The notes: generated by a model from the sequence alone, not told the origin. DNA of 64,000 nucleotides from CAWGJC01 sp965276665 (GCA_965276665.1 OZ255620.1:4836001-4900000), one strand, 5' to 3'; shown: positions 52,235 to 61,985, counted from the stretch's first letter. A program made the numbers and translations.

Positions 52235-52540
52235 TCAGGCGGAAGCCGACGTCAGGATGTGCTCAGCCCAATCGCCCAGCTGTTGGGTTCTCCCTTGAAG
52301 GTGATCGACTCGCTCGCTGACCTGGTACAAGGACGAGCAATAAACGCTGAGACTCGACTCAATCGTCTGGGTTTCCTCGTGAAGACGCTCAAGCGATGTT
52401 CGCCAGGCGGCGATCGCCTTTCCTTGGTCGGCGAGCGCTTGATTGAGAGAGATGAGGGCGACGGAGAGACGATCCTCCTTTCGCGCCAAGCATTTCGGCC
52501 TGAACTGGAGGATAGTAGCAGTCGGATCAGAGGAAGGCAC
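52235..52540 (-). CDS. Small helical protein, unrecognised
   Basis: The frame gives 101 residues from GTG 52540, with GAGGG six bases upstream. After a short disordered lead it is helical and heptad-like (ALISLNQALADQGKAIAAWRTSLERLHEETQTIESSLSVYCSSLYQVSERVDHLQGRTQQL), suggesting a coiled coil. No family recognised. Located just upstream of eda on the same strand, 40 bases from its start. Confidence 0.5.
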   Translation of the reverse strand: MPSSDPTATILQFRPKCLARKEDRLSVALISLNQALADQGKAIAAWRTSLERLHEETQTIESSLSVYCSSLYQVSERVDHLQGRTQQLGDWAEHILTSASA

Positions 52541-52626
52541 GAGGGACCCTCATGAGACGTGAAGGATTAACAAATCATGAATCGTCTCGAAAATCGAGAT
52601 ACCCAGTGGTGTTATAAGCTTTCTTC
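52541..52626. other. Short gap before IS5 remnant
   Basis: About 86 bases with no coding signal; probably the 5' region of the small helical protein. Confidence 0.35.
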
Positions 52627-53097
52627 ATGAGTAAGCAGTGGGCGCAGCGCTGGATGACTGCAGGGTGTTGAAGCTGTACCTCGCGATCGATACGCTGGAA
52701 CTCGTGCTGGCTCTGCACACCATGCCGGCAAACACCGACGATCTCGCCGAAGCCGGGCTTCTGGCGGAATCTGTAGCTATACAGAAAGCAACCGGGGCAA
52801 AGCGTCCACCTCGCCTATGTCGATCATGGCTAAACCGGATCCAAACCGCGCGCCGCAGCGCAGGCACAAGGCATGGCCTGGGAGGCGATCAAGCCATCGG
52901 ACGCCAAGCCCGACATCATGCGGCTGCCGAAGACGTTGGGGGGCGAGCGCTCCTTTGCCTGGTCAACACGCTGCCGAAGGTTGGTCAAGGATTGCGCGCG
53001 ATACGCCAGCACACTCGCAGCGCTACACCTCGCAGCCTTCGCCTGCCTCATGCTCAATCAAGCCGCTCTACTCGCACAGATGCACAACACCCTCTAA
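52627..53097 (+). mobile_element. IS5-family transposase remnant (frameshifted, second type)
   Basis: Plus-strand frames yield MSKQWAQRWMTAGC, LKLYLAIDTLELVLALHTMPANTDDLAEAGLLAESV, AIQKATGAKR, then HLAYVDHG, and finally GGERSFAWSTRCRRLVKDCARYASTLAALHLAAFACLML. This is the C-terminal part of an IS5-family DDE transposase (ERSFAW.RRL..DY.R...TLA.LH..AFACLML). Differences from the 41 kb remnant mean it comes from another IS5 subgroup. Frameshifts and stops make it dead; terminal repeats were not identified. Confidence 0.72.
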
Positions 53098-53121
53098 ACA
53101 TTTCGTTTACACGAGGTTAAA

Positions 53122-54420
53122 ATGGGCATTGTGCTCGAGATCGTTGTCATTCTGATTTTGATCGGGCTCAATGGGTTGTTTTCCATGAGTGAGCTCGCTC
53201 TGGTGTCTGTGCGCCGAGCCCGACTTGCTGTTCTGGAACGTAAAGGACTTGCCGGGGCCGCTGCCGCGCGCGTGTTGGTCGACGACCCGCAGCGCTTCCT
53301 TCCGACGCTGCAAGTCGGCATTACGTTGATTGGAATCCTGGCGGGCGTCTTTGGGGGCGCTCGACTTGCGTCCAGGCTCGCCTTTTGGCTGGCCAGAGTT
53401 CCCTATTTCGCCAAGATAGCGGACGAGGTGTCGCTCGCCATAGTTGTCCTCGTGATTACCTACCTCACCCTTGTTCTGGGCGAGTTAGTTCCAAAGCAGC
53501 TCGCCCTTCGCGGCCCCGAAACGATTGCGTCAGCAGTCGCGCGTCCGCTTGACGTGCTGTCGCGCTTTACGAGCCCGATCGTCTGGGTGCTTGGGAAATC
53601 CTCTGCTCTGGTGCTCCGTCTTCTAGGTACGCCACGCAGTGCTGGACCAACCGTGACGGAGGAAGAGCTGCGCGCTTTGCTCGCAGAGGGGGCGCAAGCC
53701 GGCGTGCTCGAACATGAAGAACGCGATATGATAGAACGTGTCCTCCGACTGGCCGACAAGCCAGTGCGCGCGATCATGACGCCACGGACGGAACTTGTCT
53801 GGATCGACCGCACCGATCCCGAAGCGGAGATCAAGGCCACGCTGAAGGCTGCGCAACACAGCCGCTACGTGGTCTGCGACGGAGCCGTCGATAATGTGGT
53901 GGGGGTTGTTCAGGCAAAAGACATTCTGGACCGCCTTCTTGACGGTGGCGGCCTCTCGATCGCAGCATCCCTCCGTGAGCCCATGGTGGTGCCAGACACA
54001 GTGAGTGCGCTCGACGCGCTCGAACGATTGAAGGCGGACCAGTTCGGTCTCGCCCTGGTTATGGATGAGTATGGCAGTTTTGAGGGTGTCGTCACGGCCG
54101 CGGACGTGCTTCAAGCCATTGTGGGAGAGCCATCCGGGCCAAATGGGTTCTCCGATGGAGATCGTGGCGAGAGGGAAGGGGACCTCGTTATTGATGGGCT
54201 CATGCCCGTCGATGAGCTGAAGGCACGCCTCGACCTCCCGGATCTGCCGGCCGAGGGCAGTTACCATACGTTGGCGGGGCTTTTGCTCGCTCTTCTCCGC
54301 CGCGTGCCCCAGGTAGGCGACCGCATCGTGTTTGCCGGCTGGCGTTTCGAAGTGCTGGCGATGGACGGCCGACGAGTTGAGACAGTTCGGGCCAGCCGCG
54401 AGCCGGCAGTCGAAATCTGA
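53122..54420 (+). CDS. CNNM/HlyC-CorC family protein (DUF21, CBS pair, transporter-associated domain)
   Basis: A 432-residue protein with GAGG five bases before ATG. An N-terminal DUF21 domain with about four spans (LEIVVILILIGLNGLFSMSELALVS; VGITLIGILAGVFGGA; VVLVITYLTLVLGELVPKQLAL) is followed by two CBS repeats (IMTPRTELVWIDRTDPEAEIK, DALERLKADQFGLALVMDEYGSFEGVV) and a C-terminal CorC_HlyC domain (LPAEGSYHTLAGLLL). Family members are implicated in Mg/Co efflux; the haemolysin name is historical. Convergent with gpt, abutting. Confidence 0.92.
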   Translation: MGIVLEIVVILILIGLNGLFSMSELALVSVRRARLAVLERKGLAGAAAARVLVDDPQRFLPTLQVGITLIGILAGVFGGARLASRLAFWLARVPYFAKIADEVSLAIVVLVITYLTLVLGELVPKQLALRGPETIASAVARPLDVLSRFTSPIVWVLGKSSALVLRLLGTPRSAGPTVTEEELRALLAEGAQAGVLEHEERDMIERVLRLADKPVRAIMTPRTELVWIDRTDPEAEIKATLKAAQHSRYVVCDGAVDNVVGVVQAKDILDRLLDGGGLSIAASLREPMVVPDTVSALDALERLKADQFGLALVMDEYGSFEGVVTAADVLQAIVGEPSGPNGFSDGDRGEREGDLVIDGLMPVDELKARLDLPDLPAEGSYHTLAGLLLALLRRVPQVGDRIVFAGWRFEVLAMDGRRVETVRASREPAVEI

Positions 54421-54909
54421 TTACAAAGGTGTGCCGCTTCGAGCGATTGGCTCCGCATATTTCGCTGCGGTGTCCCAGGGGAACAGGATCCAGGTGTCTT
54501 GTGAGACTTCAGTCACGAAACTGTCTACCACCGACCGGGCTGCCGGCTTGGCATAGATGCATGCGAAATGCGCGCGCGGAAGGATTGCCCGGACGACCCG
54601 CGCAGTTGCCCCGGTATCCACAAGGTCGTCAATGACCAGAAATCCGTCGCCGTCGCCGGCGGCCATCGGCGGCTTGATGATCTTCGGCTCACCGCGCGTC
54701 GAGGCACCCTCGCCCTCATAGGCGATGACCGAGATCGTCTCAACCAACCGGCACTCCAACTCGCGGGCGACAACTGCGGCCGGGATGAGGCCGCCACGGG
54801 CAATCGCAACAACCCCGCGAAATGGCCCGCTCGTGACCAGTCGCCAGGCGAGCGCCCGAGCGTCGCGATGAAGCTGATCCCATGAGACGGTATAGAAGTG
54901 TTCCGGCAT
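54421..54909 (-). CDS. gpt: Xanthine (guanine) phosphoribosyltransferase
   Basis: A 162-residue purine salvage enzyme. It has FYTVSWDQLHRDARALAWRL, VVAIARGGLIPAAVVAREL and the PRPP-binding loop FLVIDDLVDTGATARVVR (about 91-107), all Gpt type. The C-terminal WILFPWD is the base-recognition region. It converts xanthine and guanine to nucleotides. It overlaps the CsaA-like stop by one base (TGATG), and is convergent with the CBS gene with no gap. Confidence 0.93.
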   Translation of the reverse strand: MPEHFYTVSWDQLHRDARALAWRLVTSGPFRGVVAIARGGLIPAAVVARELECRLVETISVIAYEGEGASTRGEPKIIKPPMAAGDGDGFLVIDDLVDTGATARVVRAILPRAHFACIYAKPAARSVVDSFVTEVSQDTWILFPWDTAAKYAEPIARSGTPL

Positions 54910-55250
54910 CAGAATAGGCGGCCACCATCCGGAACTTTGAAATCAGGCCTAAGCAGCACCACCGCGCCATCTGCATCCGGGAAGCCCAAAGTTAAAACCT
55001 CGCTTACGAATGGACCAATCTGGCGCGGTGGCAAATTCAGGACCGCACAGACCTGCCGCCCGAGCAGTTGATCCGGGGCATAATGGACCGTGATCTGCGC
55101 CGTGGAGCGTTGAATCCCGATTTCCGGCCCAAAATCGATCGTGAGCCTGAGGGCGGCTTTGCGTGCCTCTGGAAACGGTTCAACCTCGATGACGGTACCG
55201 ACCCGAATGTCGATCCTCTCGAAATCTTCGATCGTCGCGGTATTTTGCAT
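54909..55250 (-). CDS. csaA: CsaA-like tRNA-binding protein
   Basis: The protein has 113 residues from ATG 55250 (the frame is open to 55295 but residues before MQNTATIEDF are unlike the family). IDIRVGTVIEVEPFPEARKAALRLTIDFG and QLLGRQVCAVLNLPPRQIGPFVSEVLTLGFPD make up the OB-fold tRNA-binding domain of CsaA, a dimeric export-associated chaperone/tRNA binder. It precedes gpt, coupled by TGATG. Confidence 0.9.
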   Translation of the reverse strand: MQNTATIEDFERIDIRVGTVIEVEPFPEARKAALRLTIDFGPEIGIQRSTAQITVHYAPDQLLGRQVCAVLNLPPRQIGPFVSEVLTLGFPDADGAVVLLRPDFKVPDGGRLF

Positions 55251-55341
55251 TCGCGCGCAGTAACCCGTTCTGTGCTGCGTTGCCAAGCGGAACAACGCAT
55301 GCCAGCGTCCGGCCAGTTCATTCCGCGCCTGAGGAATCCCG

Positions 55342-56955
55342 ATGCGAAGCCTGAGCCCCCGCGATTTTCACCTTCCCGGCCGCAGTCCGGTCTATGCGAT
55401 GCACGGAATGGCGGCGACCGCCGTGCCGGCTGCGACCCTTACGGCGGTCGACGTTCTGCGGGCCGGCGGCAACGCGCTGGACGCTGCGGTGGCGGCGGTG
55501 GCGGTTCTCGGGGTTATCGAGCCGCAATCGACCGGAATCGGCGGCGACTGCTTCTGCCTTTATGCGCCTGCCGACAAACAAGAGGTAATCGCGCTTAACG
55601 GCTCCGGCCGCGCCCCAGCCGCCGCGACCATTGATTTCTTTGAGCGGAGGGGTATCGGCAAGCTCGATAATACCTCGGCTCACGCCGTCACGATCCCCGG
55701 GGCTGCCTCGGCCTGGGATACGCTGCTGGCAGCGCACGGGCGAAAGGGGCTGGAGGAATTGCTGCAGCCGGCGATTCGCTTCGCAGAGGAGGGCTGGCCG
55801 GTCGGCGCGCGTGTGGCCAGCGATTGGGCGTCAGGCGAGGCGAAGCTGCGCAAGAACCGCGCCGAGCCCTTCCTGCCGAATGGCGGCGCGCCGGCGGCCG
55901 GTGACCTGTTCGTCCAACGCAATCTGGGTAAGACATTGCGCGCTGTCGCCAAACACGGCGCACGGGCGTTCTACGAGGGGCCGATTGCTGCTGACATGGT
56001 GGCTGCACTCCGGGCGCTTGGCGGTCTCCACACTGAGGAGGATTTCGCGGCCGGGCGAACGGCTGCCGAATTCGTGACGCCGCTCCGGGCGCATTGGAAC
56101 GGTTACGACGTCTGGCAGTGCCCTCCCAATGGCCAGGGCATGATCGCGCTGATGATTCTCGGCATTCTCGGTGGGTATGAGAGCGCACCGGATGGACCGC
56201 TTGGAGCGCTTCGACTGCATCGTCACACCGAAGCGGCCCGGCTTGCGTATCGCGACCGCGACGCCTTCCTCGCCGACCCATCCCGGTCCGATGTGCCTGT
56301 CGACAAGCTGCTGAGCGCCGATTATCTCGCTGGGCTGCGCTCGTTGATCGACGAAACGCATGCTCTCCCCCGCCTACCGGCTGCCGGTGAGTCACTTCTG
56401 CCTGCTCACCGCGATACCACGTATCTCTGTGTCGTTGATCGCGATGGCAATGCATGCAGCCTGATCAATTCTCTCTTTGAGAATTTCGGGTCTGGGATTC
56501 TCGCCGAGAATTCCGGCGTTATGCTTCAGAATCGCGGCTTTGGGTTCCGTCTGGAGCGCGGCCATCCGAACTGCATCGCACCGAACAAGCGTCCGATGCA
56601 CACCATCATCCCCGGGATGGTCACGCGAAACGGCGAGGCGATGATGCCATATGGCGTAATGGGAGGCCATTTCCAGCCGATGGGGAACAGCCTTTTCCTG
56701 ACCAATTTCCTGGAATATGACCTCGATATCCAGCAGGCGATCGATCTTCCCCGTCTGCTGCCGTTCGGCGGCAAGCTCCAGATCGAGCGCGGAATACCGG
56801 CTGAGATCGTGAACCGTCTGGCCGGGATGGGACACGAACCGGAGATTATCGACAAGCCGCATGGCGGCGGACAGGCGATATGGATCGATCGTGGACGCGG
56901 CTGCCTGATCGGTGGTTCTGATCCGCGCAAGGATGGCGCGGCGATCGGATATTGA
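55342..56955 (+). CDS. Gamma-glutamyltransferase family protein (YwrD-like), copy 1
   Basis: A 537-residue Ntn-hydrolase precursor that transfers or hydrolyses gamma-glutamyl groups. AVDVLRAGGNALDAAVAA, GIGGDCFCLYA and LNGSGRAPA are the N-terminal blocks. The autocleavage nucleophile is the first Thr in HRDTTYLCVVDRDGNACS (about 355). Oxyanion region PYGVMGGHFQPMGNS replaces the GSPGG-type loop of classical GGT, typical of the YwrD branch. No signal peptide is seen, so it is cytoplasmic unless exported otherwise. GAGGA about seven bases before ATG. Confidence 0.88.
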   Translation: MRSLSPRDFHLPGRSPVYAMHGMAATAVPAATLTAVDVLRAGGNALDAAVAAVAVLGVIEPQSTGIGGDCFCLYAPADKQEVIALNGSGRAPAAATIDFFERRGIGKLDNTSAHAVTIPGAASAWDTLLAAHGRKGLEELLQPAIRFAEEGWPVGARVASDWASGEAKLRKNRAEPFLPNGGAPAAGDLFVQRNLGKTLRAVAKHGARAFYEGPIAADMVAALRALGGLHTEEDFAAGRTAAEFVTPLRAHWNGYDVWQCPPNGQGMIALMILGILGGYESAPDGPLGALRLHRHTEAARLAYRDRDAFLADPSRSDVPVDKLLSADYLAGLRSLIDETHALPRLPAAGESLLPAHRDTTYLCVVDRDGNACSLINSLFENFGSGILAENSGVMLQNRGFGFRLERGHPNCIAPNKRPMHTIIPGMVTRNGEAMMPYGVMGGHFQPMGNSLFLTNFLEYDLDIQQAIDLPRLLPFGGKLQIERGIPAEIVNRLAGMGHEPEIIDKPHGGGQAIWIDRGRGCLIGGSDPRKDGAAIGY

Positions 56956-56959
56956 TGCC

Positions 56960-58453
56960 ATGAGCGAATCCTGTGATCTCGATGCTACCATCGCTCGTCG
57001 GCTTATCGGCAGGAAACGTCTTTCCCCAGTTGAGCTGCTGGAAAGCTGCATCGCACGGATCGAGCAGGTTGATCATGCTGTGAATGCCGTCGTCGCACGT
57101 GATTTCTCGCGCGCGCGCGAGAGTGCAATTTTGGCCGAGCAGATGGTCGCAAGCGGGAGCGCGCTGCCGCTGTTGCATGGCCTACCATTCGGCGTGAAAG
57201 ATCTTGAGAACACGAAAAACCTTGTCAGTACGTATGGCAGTCCGCTGTTCCGCGATCATGTCCCGGAGCAGGACGACCACCTCGTCGCCGATTTACGGAG
57301 TGCCGGAGGCATCGTGCTCGGAAAAACGAACACGCCGGAATGGGGAGCTGGGGCCAATACGCGCAACTCTGTCTACGGTGCAACTGGTAACCCCTTTGAC
57401 CCAATGAAATCGGCGGCGGGGTCATCAGGCGGCTCAGCCGCCGCACTGGCTTGCGGAATGATGCCACTCGCCACCGGCTCGGACACCGGCGGCTCACTTC
57501 GCAATCCGGCCGCGTTTTGCGGGGTCGTCGGCTTCAGGCCCACACCGGGTTTGGTGCCGAGTGAGAGACGAGTGCATGGCTGGTCCGCTCTCAGCGTGCT
57601 CGGTCCGATGGCGCGCAACGTCGCCGATGTGTGCCTGATGCTAGCAGCGATGGTCTCCGATGATGGAAGCGATCCACTGGCGACGACGGTGCACGGCAAG
57701 CAAATTCGGCATGCATCGGATTTCATTAGCCAAGAGCCCCGCGACCTCTCGACATTGCGAGTGGCGATCACGCCAGATCTTGGCTTCGCGCCCACTGAAA
57801 AGCATATTTCGGAAGTCTTCGGCGAGAAGACTTCCCTGTTCCGTGGGCTGTTTGGTGCCGCAAAAGATGCGACGCCCGACTGCACTGGAGCTGACGAAGC
57901 GTTCGAGGTGCTGCGCGCCGTTGGATTCCTAAACGCGCACCTCGACAGGGTGCGCGCAACACCTGACCTGGTCGGCCCAAACATTCATGCGAATGTGGAG
58001 GAAGGTCTTCGCTACACGGCGAGAGACGTCGCGCGAGCCCTGGCCTTGCAGACGACACTCTACCGCAGATGGCAGGATTTTTTCTCGAACTTTGATGTGA
58101 TCCTGACGCCCTCTATTACCATCAGTCCGCGCCCATGGTCCGAATTGTACCCAACAGAGATCGACGGAAAGCCGACCCGAACGTATTTCCACTGGCTTGC
58201 TCTGGCGTACGCCGTGAGCCTGTGCGGCCATCCGGCGGTATCTCTACCTGTCGGCCTTGACCGCAACGGCATGCCCTTCGGCTTGCAGATCATCGGGCCC
58301 CGTGGAGGCGATGCCTACGTGTTATCCGTTGCAGCGGCTCTGGAAGCTGCGCTCGCTGACGATGCGCGTACGGCACGTCCGGTTCCCAATCTCTCGTCAT
58401 TGCAATCTGCGCAATCGCTTTCGACGATCCCGGGATTCTTAGGGTTCGGCTGA
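56960..58453 (+). CDS. Amidase (amidase signature family)
   Basis: A 497-residue amidase from ATG 56960; an earlier in-frame start overlaps the GGT gene. The Ser-cisSer-Lys triad is complete: Lys80 (PFGVKDLENT), Ser155 (AAGSSGGSAA) and the nucleophile Ser179 (GSDTGGSLRNPAAF). It hydrolyses a carboxamide to acid plus ammonia; substrate unknown. It lies four bases after the GGT and 21 bases before the ThDP enzyme, in one operon. The arrangement suggests stepwise stripping of nitrogen from a gamma-glutamyl or amide compound. Confidence 0.9.
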   Translation: MSESCDLDATIARRLIGRKRLSPVELLESCIARIEQVDHAVNAVVARDFSRARESAILAEQMVASGSALPLLHGLPFGVKDLENTKNLVSTYGSPLFRDHVPEQDDHLVADLRSAGGIVLGKTNTPEWGAGANTRNSVYGATGNPFDPMKSAAGSSGGSAAALACGMMPLATGSDTGGSLRNPAAFCGVVGFRPTPGLVPSERRVHGWSALSVLGPMARNVADVCLMLAAMVSDDGSDPLATTVHGKQIRHASDFISQEPRDLSTLRVAITPDLGFAPTEKHISEVFGEKTSLFRGLFGAAKDATPDCTGADEAFEVLRAVGFLNAHLDRVRATPDLVGPNIHANVEEGLRYTARDVARALALQTTLYRRWQDFFSNFDVILTPSITISPRPWSELYPTEIDGKPTRTYFHWLALAYAVSLCGHPAVSLPVGLDRNGMPFGLQIIGPRGGDAYVLSVAAALEAALADDARTARPVPNLSSLQSAQSLSTIPGFLGFG

Positions 58454-58474
58454 CACGATATAGGAGAAGACACA

Positions 58475-60154
58475 ATGGGTCCGGCAGTGGCAAAGACGCC
58501 GGTGACGGCACGACCCGGCGGCCGATTGCTCGCGGACGCTCTGGTGGCGCAAGGCATAAATCACGTCTTTGCGGTGCCCGGTGAAAGCTATCTCGACGTG
58601 CTCGACGGCCTCTATGAGATGCGTGATCGCGTGAATCTGGTCACCTGCCGCTTTGAGGCGGGGGCCGTGAACGCGGCGGAGGCGTACGGCAAACTGACTG
58701 GACACTGTGCCGCCGCCATGGTCACGCGTGGTCCCGGGGCGTGCCATGGCGCCATCGGCGTACATATCGCCTTTCAGGATAGCACGCCGATGCTGCTATT
58801 CGTTGGGCAAATTCCCTTTGCTGAAACCGATCGGGACAGTTTTCAGGAAGTCGATTACCGCCGCATGTTTGGTCCACTTGCGAAGTGGGTCACTCAGATC
58901 GACGATGCGGCGCGCATTCCAGAGATTGTCGCGCATGCGGTGGATGTCGCGACATCGGGTCGACCGGGACCGGTGGTCATCGCGCTCTCCGAGGAAATGC
59001 AGAAAGTTGCCGTCTCCGTTCCCGATATCGGTCGTGCGCAGGTCAGCGCACCATACCCAGACCCGTCTGCTATTCGGGCGTTCGGACATATGCTGGCGCA
59101 GGCCAAGCGTCCGCTCGCGATTCTCGGCGGCTCTTGCTGGACGGATACGGCATTGGCGGAGATTCGTGAATTTCTGGTTGCGGCTGACATCCCCGTCTGC
59201 GTCGGCTTCCGTCGGCAATCGCTCTTCGATGGCACCTTGCCCAATTTCGTTGGAGATCTGGGCGTCGGATCAGATCCTATGCTGGTCAAGCGTGTAGGTG
59301 AGGCCGATCTGATACTCGCGATCGGCACGCGGCTTGGCGAGGCAGTGTCACAGGGTTATACCTTGTTCGATCTCGCCGGCGGGACGCCGATTGTGCAGAT
59401 ACACCCGGACCAAGCAGAAATCGGCCGCGTGTTCCGCGTTGCGCTCGGCATCACGTCCGACCTCAATGCCTTCGCGGCGTCCGTCAAGTCGATGCCGCCA
59501 ATCGAGCTGTCTTGGCGTGAATGGACGCGATCGCTCCGTGCGTTGCGCGAGGCTGGCTACGCCGTGCCGCGCTACGCCGGCCCGGTGAACATCGCTGAAA
59601 TCCTGCACGAACTTGAGACGCTCGTGACGGACGACGCCATCTTCACCTGCGATGCCGGCAATTTCGCGGCTTGGCCTGCCCGGTTCATGCACTTTCGCGA
59701 CCAACAGCAATTCATCGGGCCGGCCAACGGGGCGATGGGCTACGCTGTGCCTGCGGCGGTCGGCGCCAAGATCAGCTTTCCCGACCGTATGGTGATCAGC
59801 TTTGTTGGCGATGGCGGCTTCCTGATGACCGGGCAGGAGATCGCGACGGCATTCCACCATGGCGTCGCACCGATCATCCTCCTGTTCAACAACGGGATGT
59901 ATGGCACGATTCGGATGTATCAGGAGCGTACCTATCCGGCACGGGTATCCGGGACCGCACTTACCAATCCTAACTTCGCTAAGTGGATTGAGGCGTTTGG
60001 CGGTTATGGGGAAATAGTTTCAGAAACGTCAGAATTCACGTCAGCCTTCCGTCGCGCGGTCGCGAGCGGCAAACCGGCGCTGATCGAAATTCGCATGGAT
60101 CCGGAGCAGATTACCAGCCGAGCCACAATCTCCGACCTTCGTGCAGGATCCTGA
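58475..60154 (+). CDS. ThDP-dependent enzyme, acetolactate-synthase-like
   Basis: A 559-residue full-length ThDP enzyme with all three domains. The PYR domain has FAVPGESYLDVLDGLYE and the cofactor-activating Glu in TCRFEAGAVNAAEAYGKLTG; the middle domain starts after VVIALSEEMQ; the PP domain has FTCDAGNFAAWPAR and VGDGGFLMTGQEIATAFHH to LLFNNGMYGTIRMYQ. The Glu argues against glyoxylate carboligase, which has Val there. Real acetolactate synthases have a Lys/Arg and FAD residues not obvious here, so a 2-oxo-acid decarboxylase or lyase is likely. AGGAG nine bases upstream of ATG. Confidence 0.85.
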   Translation: MGPAVAKTPVTARPGGRLLADALVAQGINHVFAVPGESYLDVLDGLYEMRDRVNLVTCRFEAGAVNAAEAYGKLTGHCAAAMVTRGPGACHGAIGVHIAFQDSTPMLLFVGQIPFAETDRDSFQEVDYRRMFGPLAKWVTQIDDAARIPEIVAHAVDVATSGRPGPVVIALSEEMQKVAVSVPDIGRAQVSAPYPDPSAIRAFGHMLAQAKRPLAILGGSCWTDTALAEIREFLVAADIPVCVGFRRQSLFDGTLPNFVGDLGVGSDPMLVKRVGEADLILAIGTRLGEAVSQGYTLFDLAGGTPIVQIHPDQAEIGRVFRVALGITSDLNAFAASVKSMPPIELSWREWTRSLRALREAGYAVPRYAGPVNIAEILHELETLVTDDAIFTCDAGNFAAWPARFMHFRDQQQFIGPANGAMGYAVPAAVGAKISFPDRMVISFVGDGGFLMTGQEIATAFHHGVAPIILLFNNGMYGTIRMYQERTYPARVSGTALTNPNFAKWIEAFGGYGEIVSETSEFTSAFRRAVASGKPALIEIRMDPEQITSRATISDLRAGS

Positions 60155-60160
60155 ACACGA

Positions 60161-61936
60161 TCAACGTCCGACTGCGTAGCCCTGCATACCTCGGGGATTG
60201 GCGCCGGCAAGCATCTGGGTGCCCTCTTTGCGCGCAGCGGAGAGGCGGCCTTCGGTCCAATCCCCCCCCAGTTCCGCCCTGTGACCGCGGGCTATCAGAT
60301 CGTCGAGAACATCGAAGCCAAATCGACCTTCCAGCACGAGTTTTCCGGGACGCGCCACTCGCGGCCAGAAACTCGATGGGAAATGTTCAGTGTGGAAGTA
60401 GGGAGCATCGATTGCCTCCTGGATTGTGAGATTATGATGCACCATGCGGAGAAAGAAGATCGGCGACCACTGATCCTGTTGATCGCCGCCCGGTGTTCCG
60501 AATGCCATCCACGGTTCGTCATCCCGAAGCGCGAAGCTGGGTGACAGCGTCGTACGCGGCCGCTTGCCGGGGGCCAAAGTGTTGGGCAGTCCGGGCTGAA
60601 GCCAGAACATCTGTCCACGCGTGCCAATGGGGAAGCCAAGCTCGGGAACCACCGGTGAGGATTGCAGCCAACCGCCGGACGGTGTGGCACTCACCATGTT
60701 GCCGTCCCGATCGATAACATCGAGATGGCAAGTATCGGCCCCGAGAATGCCAAGACGTGCGACCGTCGGCTCGCCCACGCCAGGAGCGCGCGTGAGCATG
60801 GCGGCGCGTTTGGACGCATCATGATCGACTATCGGCCGAAAGCCGTCGACCATGCCGGGGCGCAACTCTAGAGAGGCACCCTTTCCGACCAGTTGTCGCC
60901 GCCTATCGTTGTATTCTGCAGACAACAGCGTATCGAGCGGCACATCGACAAAGTTGGGATCGCCGTAATAGGCCTCGCGATCGGCGAAGGCGAGCTTGGC
61001 GCACTCAACCACGGTATGCACAAAATCCGGCCCGTTCGGGTCCATCGCGTCGATGTCATAACCTCGGAGCAGTGCAAGTTGCTGCAGGAAGCTCGGTCCC
61101 TGCGACCAGGCCCCGCATTTCAGCACGGTTCTCCCGCGATACTCGAAGCCGACAGGATCTTCTACGGTCGCTTGCCAGGAAGCCAGGTCTTCTGCCGAGA
61201 GCAACCCGCGATGACGGCGCCCCGACGCGTCCAGCACGCCGGCGCCCTGATAGAAACGCCCGATCGTCTCGGCCACGTAGCCGCAGTACCAGAACTTCCG
61301 TGCAGCATCGATCCGCGCCTCACGGCTGCTCCCGACAGCTTCCCGGCAGACGCGCTCATACGTGTCAGCCACCGCAGGGCGAGCGAAAAGGCCACCGGTC
61401 TCCGGCACTCTGCCGTGCGGTAGATAAACGGCGGCACTGGTCGGCCACTCGGCTTCGAAAAGCGGTCGAACCGACTCGATGGCAGCACTCACCCGAGGCA
61501 CGGTATGTATACCGCTCCGAGCGTAGCCGATTGCGTAGGCCAGAACATCCTGCAGTTCCCAGGTGCCCCAGTCCCGCAACAGAAGACACCAAGCGTCGAA
61601 CGCACCCGGAACCACGGCCGGGAGCAACCCGGTGCCGGGAATAAGATCAAGGCCTAGATTCGCAAACGCATCGAGCGTGGCGGCCGCCGGGGCCACCCCC
61701 TGGCCGCAAATCACATGCTGCGTGTGGGAACGCGCCGAGTGAAGGATAATCGGTGCGTCGCCGCCCGGGCCATTGAGATGCGGCTCGGCGATCTGAAGCG
61801 TGAACGCGGTGGCCGCGGCGGCATCGAACGCGTTGCCGCCGCGCTCCAGCACCGCCATCCCGACCTGGCTTGCGATCCAATGGGTGCTGGCAACGACGCC
61901 GAATGTGCCGGCGATCTCGGGACGGGTTGTAAACAT
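60161..61936 (-). CDS. Gamma-glutamyltransferase family protein, copy 2
   Basis: The protein has 591 residues. VVASTHWIASQVGMAVLERGGNAFDAAAATAFTLQIAEPHLNGPGGDAPIIL is the N-terminal block; the autocleavage Thr is in GADTCHLDVIDRDGNMVSATPSGGWLQ (about 398), and GTPGGDQQDQW supplies the oxyanion loop. The longer mid-domain insertion makes it unlike copy 1. No signal peptide is visible. It is convergent with the ThDP gene, six bases apart, and lies downstream of the phn operon on the same strand. Confidence 0.88.
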   Translation of the reverse strand: MFTTRPEIAGTFGVVASTHWIASQVGMAVLERGGNAFDAAAATAFTLQIAEPHLNGPGGDAPIILHSARSHTQHVICGQGVAPAAATLDAFANLGLDLIPGTGLLPAVVPGAFDAWCLLLRDWGTWELQDVLAYAIGYARSGIHTVPRVSAAIESVRPLFEAEWPTSAAVYLPHGRVPETGGLFARPAVADTYERVCREAVGSSREARIDAARKFWYCGYVAETIGRFYQGAGVLDASGRRHRGLLSAEDLASWQATVEDPVGFEYRGRTVLKCGAWSQGPSFLQQLALLRGYDIDAMDPNGPDFVHTVVECAKLAFADREAYYGDPNFVDVPLDTLLSAEYNDRRRQLVGKGASLELRPGMVDGFRPIVDHDASKRAAMLTRAPGVGEPTVARLGILGADTCHLDVIDRDGNMVSATPSGGWLQSSPVVPELGFPIGTRGQMFWLQPGLPNTLAPGKRPRTTLSPSFALRDDEPWMAFGTPGGDQQDQWSPIFFLRMVHHNLTIQEAIDAPYFHTEHFPSSFWPRVARPGKLVLEGRFGFDVLDDLIARGHRAELGGDWTEGRLSAARKEGTQMLAGANPRGMQGYAVGR

Positions 61937-61985
61937 TCCGGCTCTCCTCAGGCGAGCTCCAACGCTAGCGCCGAACGGCCACGGG

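Noticed and set aside
58475..60154. Glyoxylate carboligase to complete the hyi/glxR route
   Set aside because: The activating Glu (CRFEAGA) is present; Gcl has Val there, and the gene is 14 kb away.
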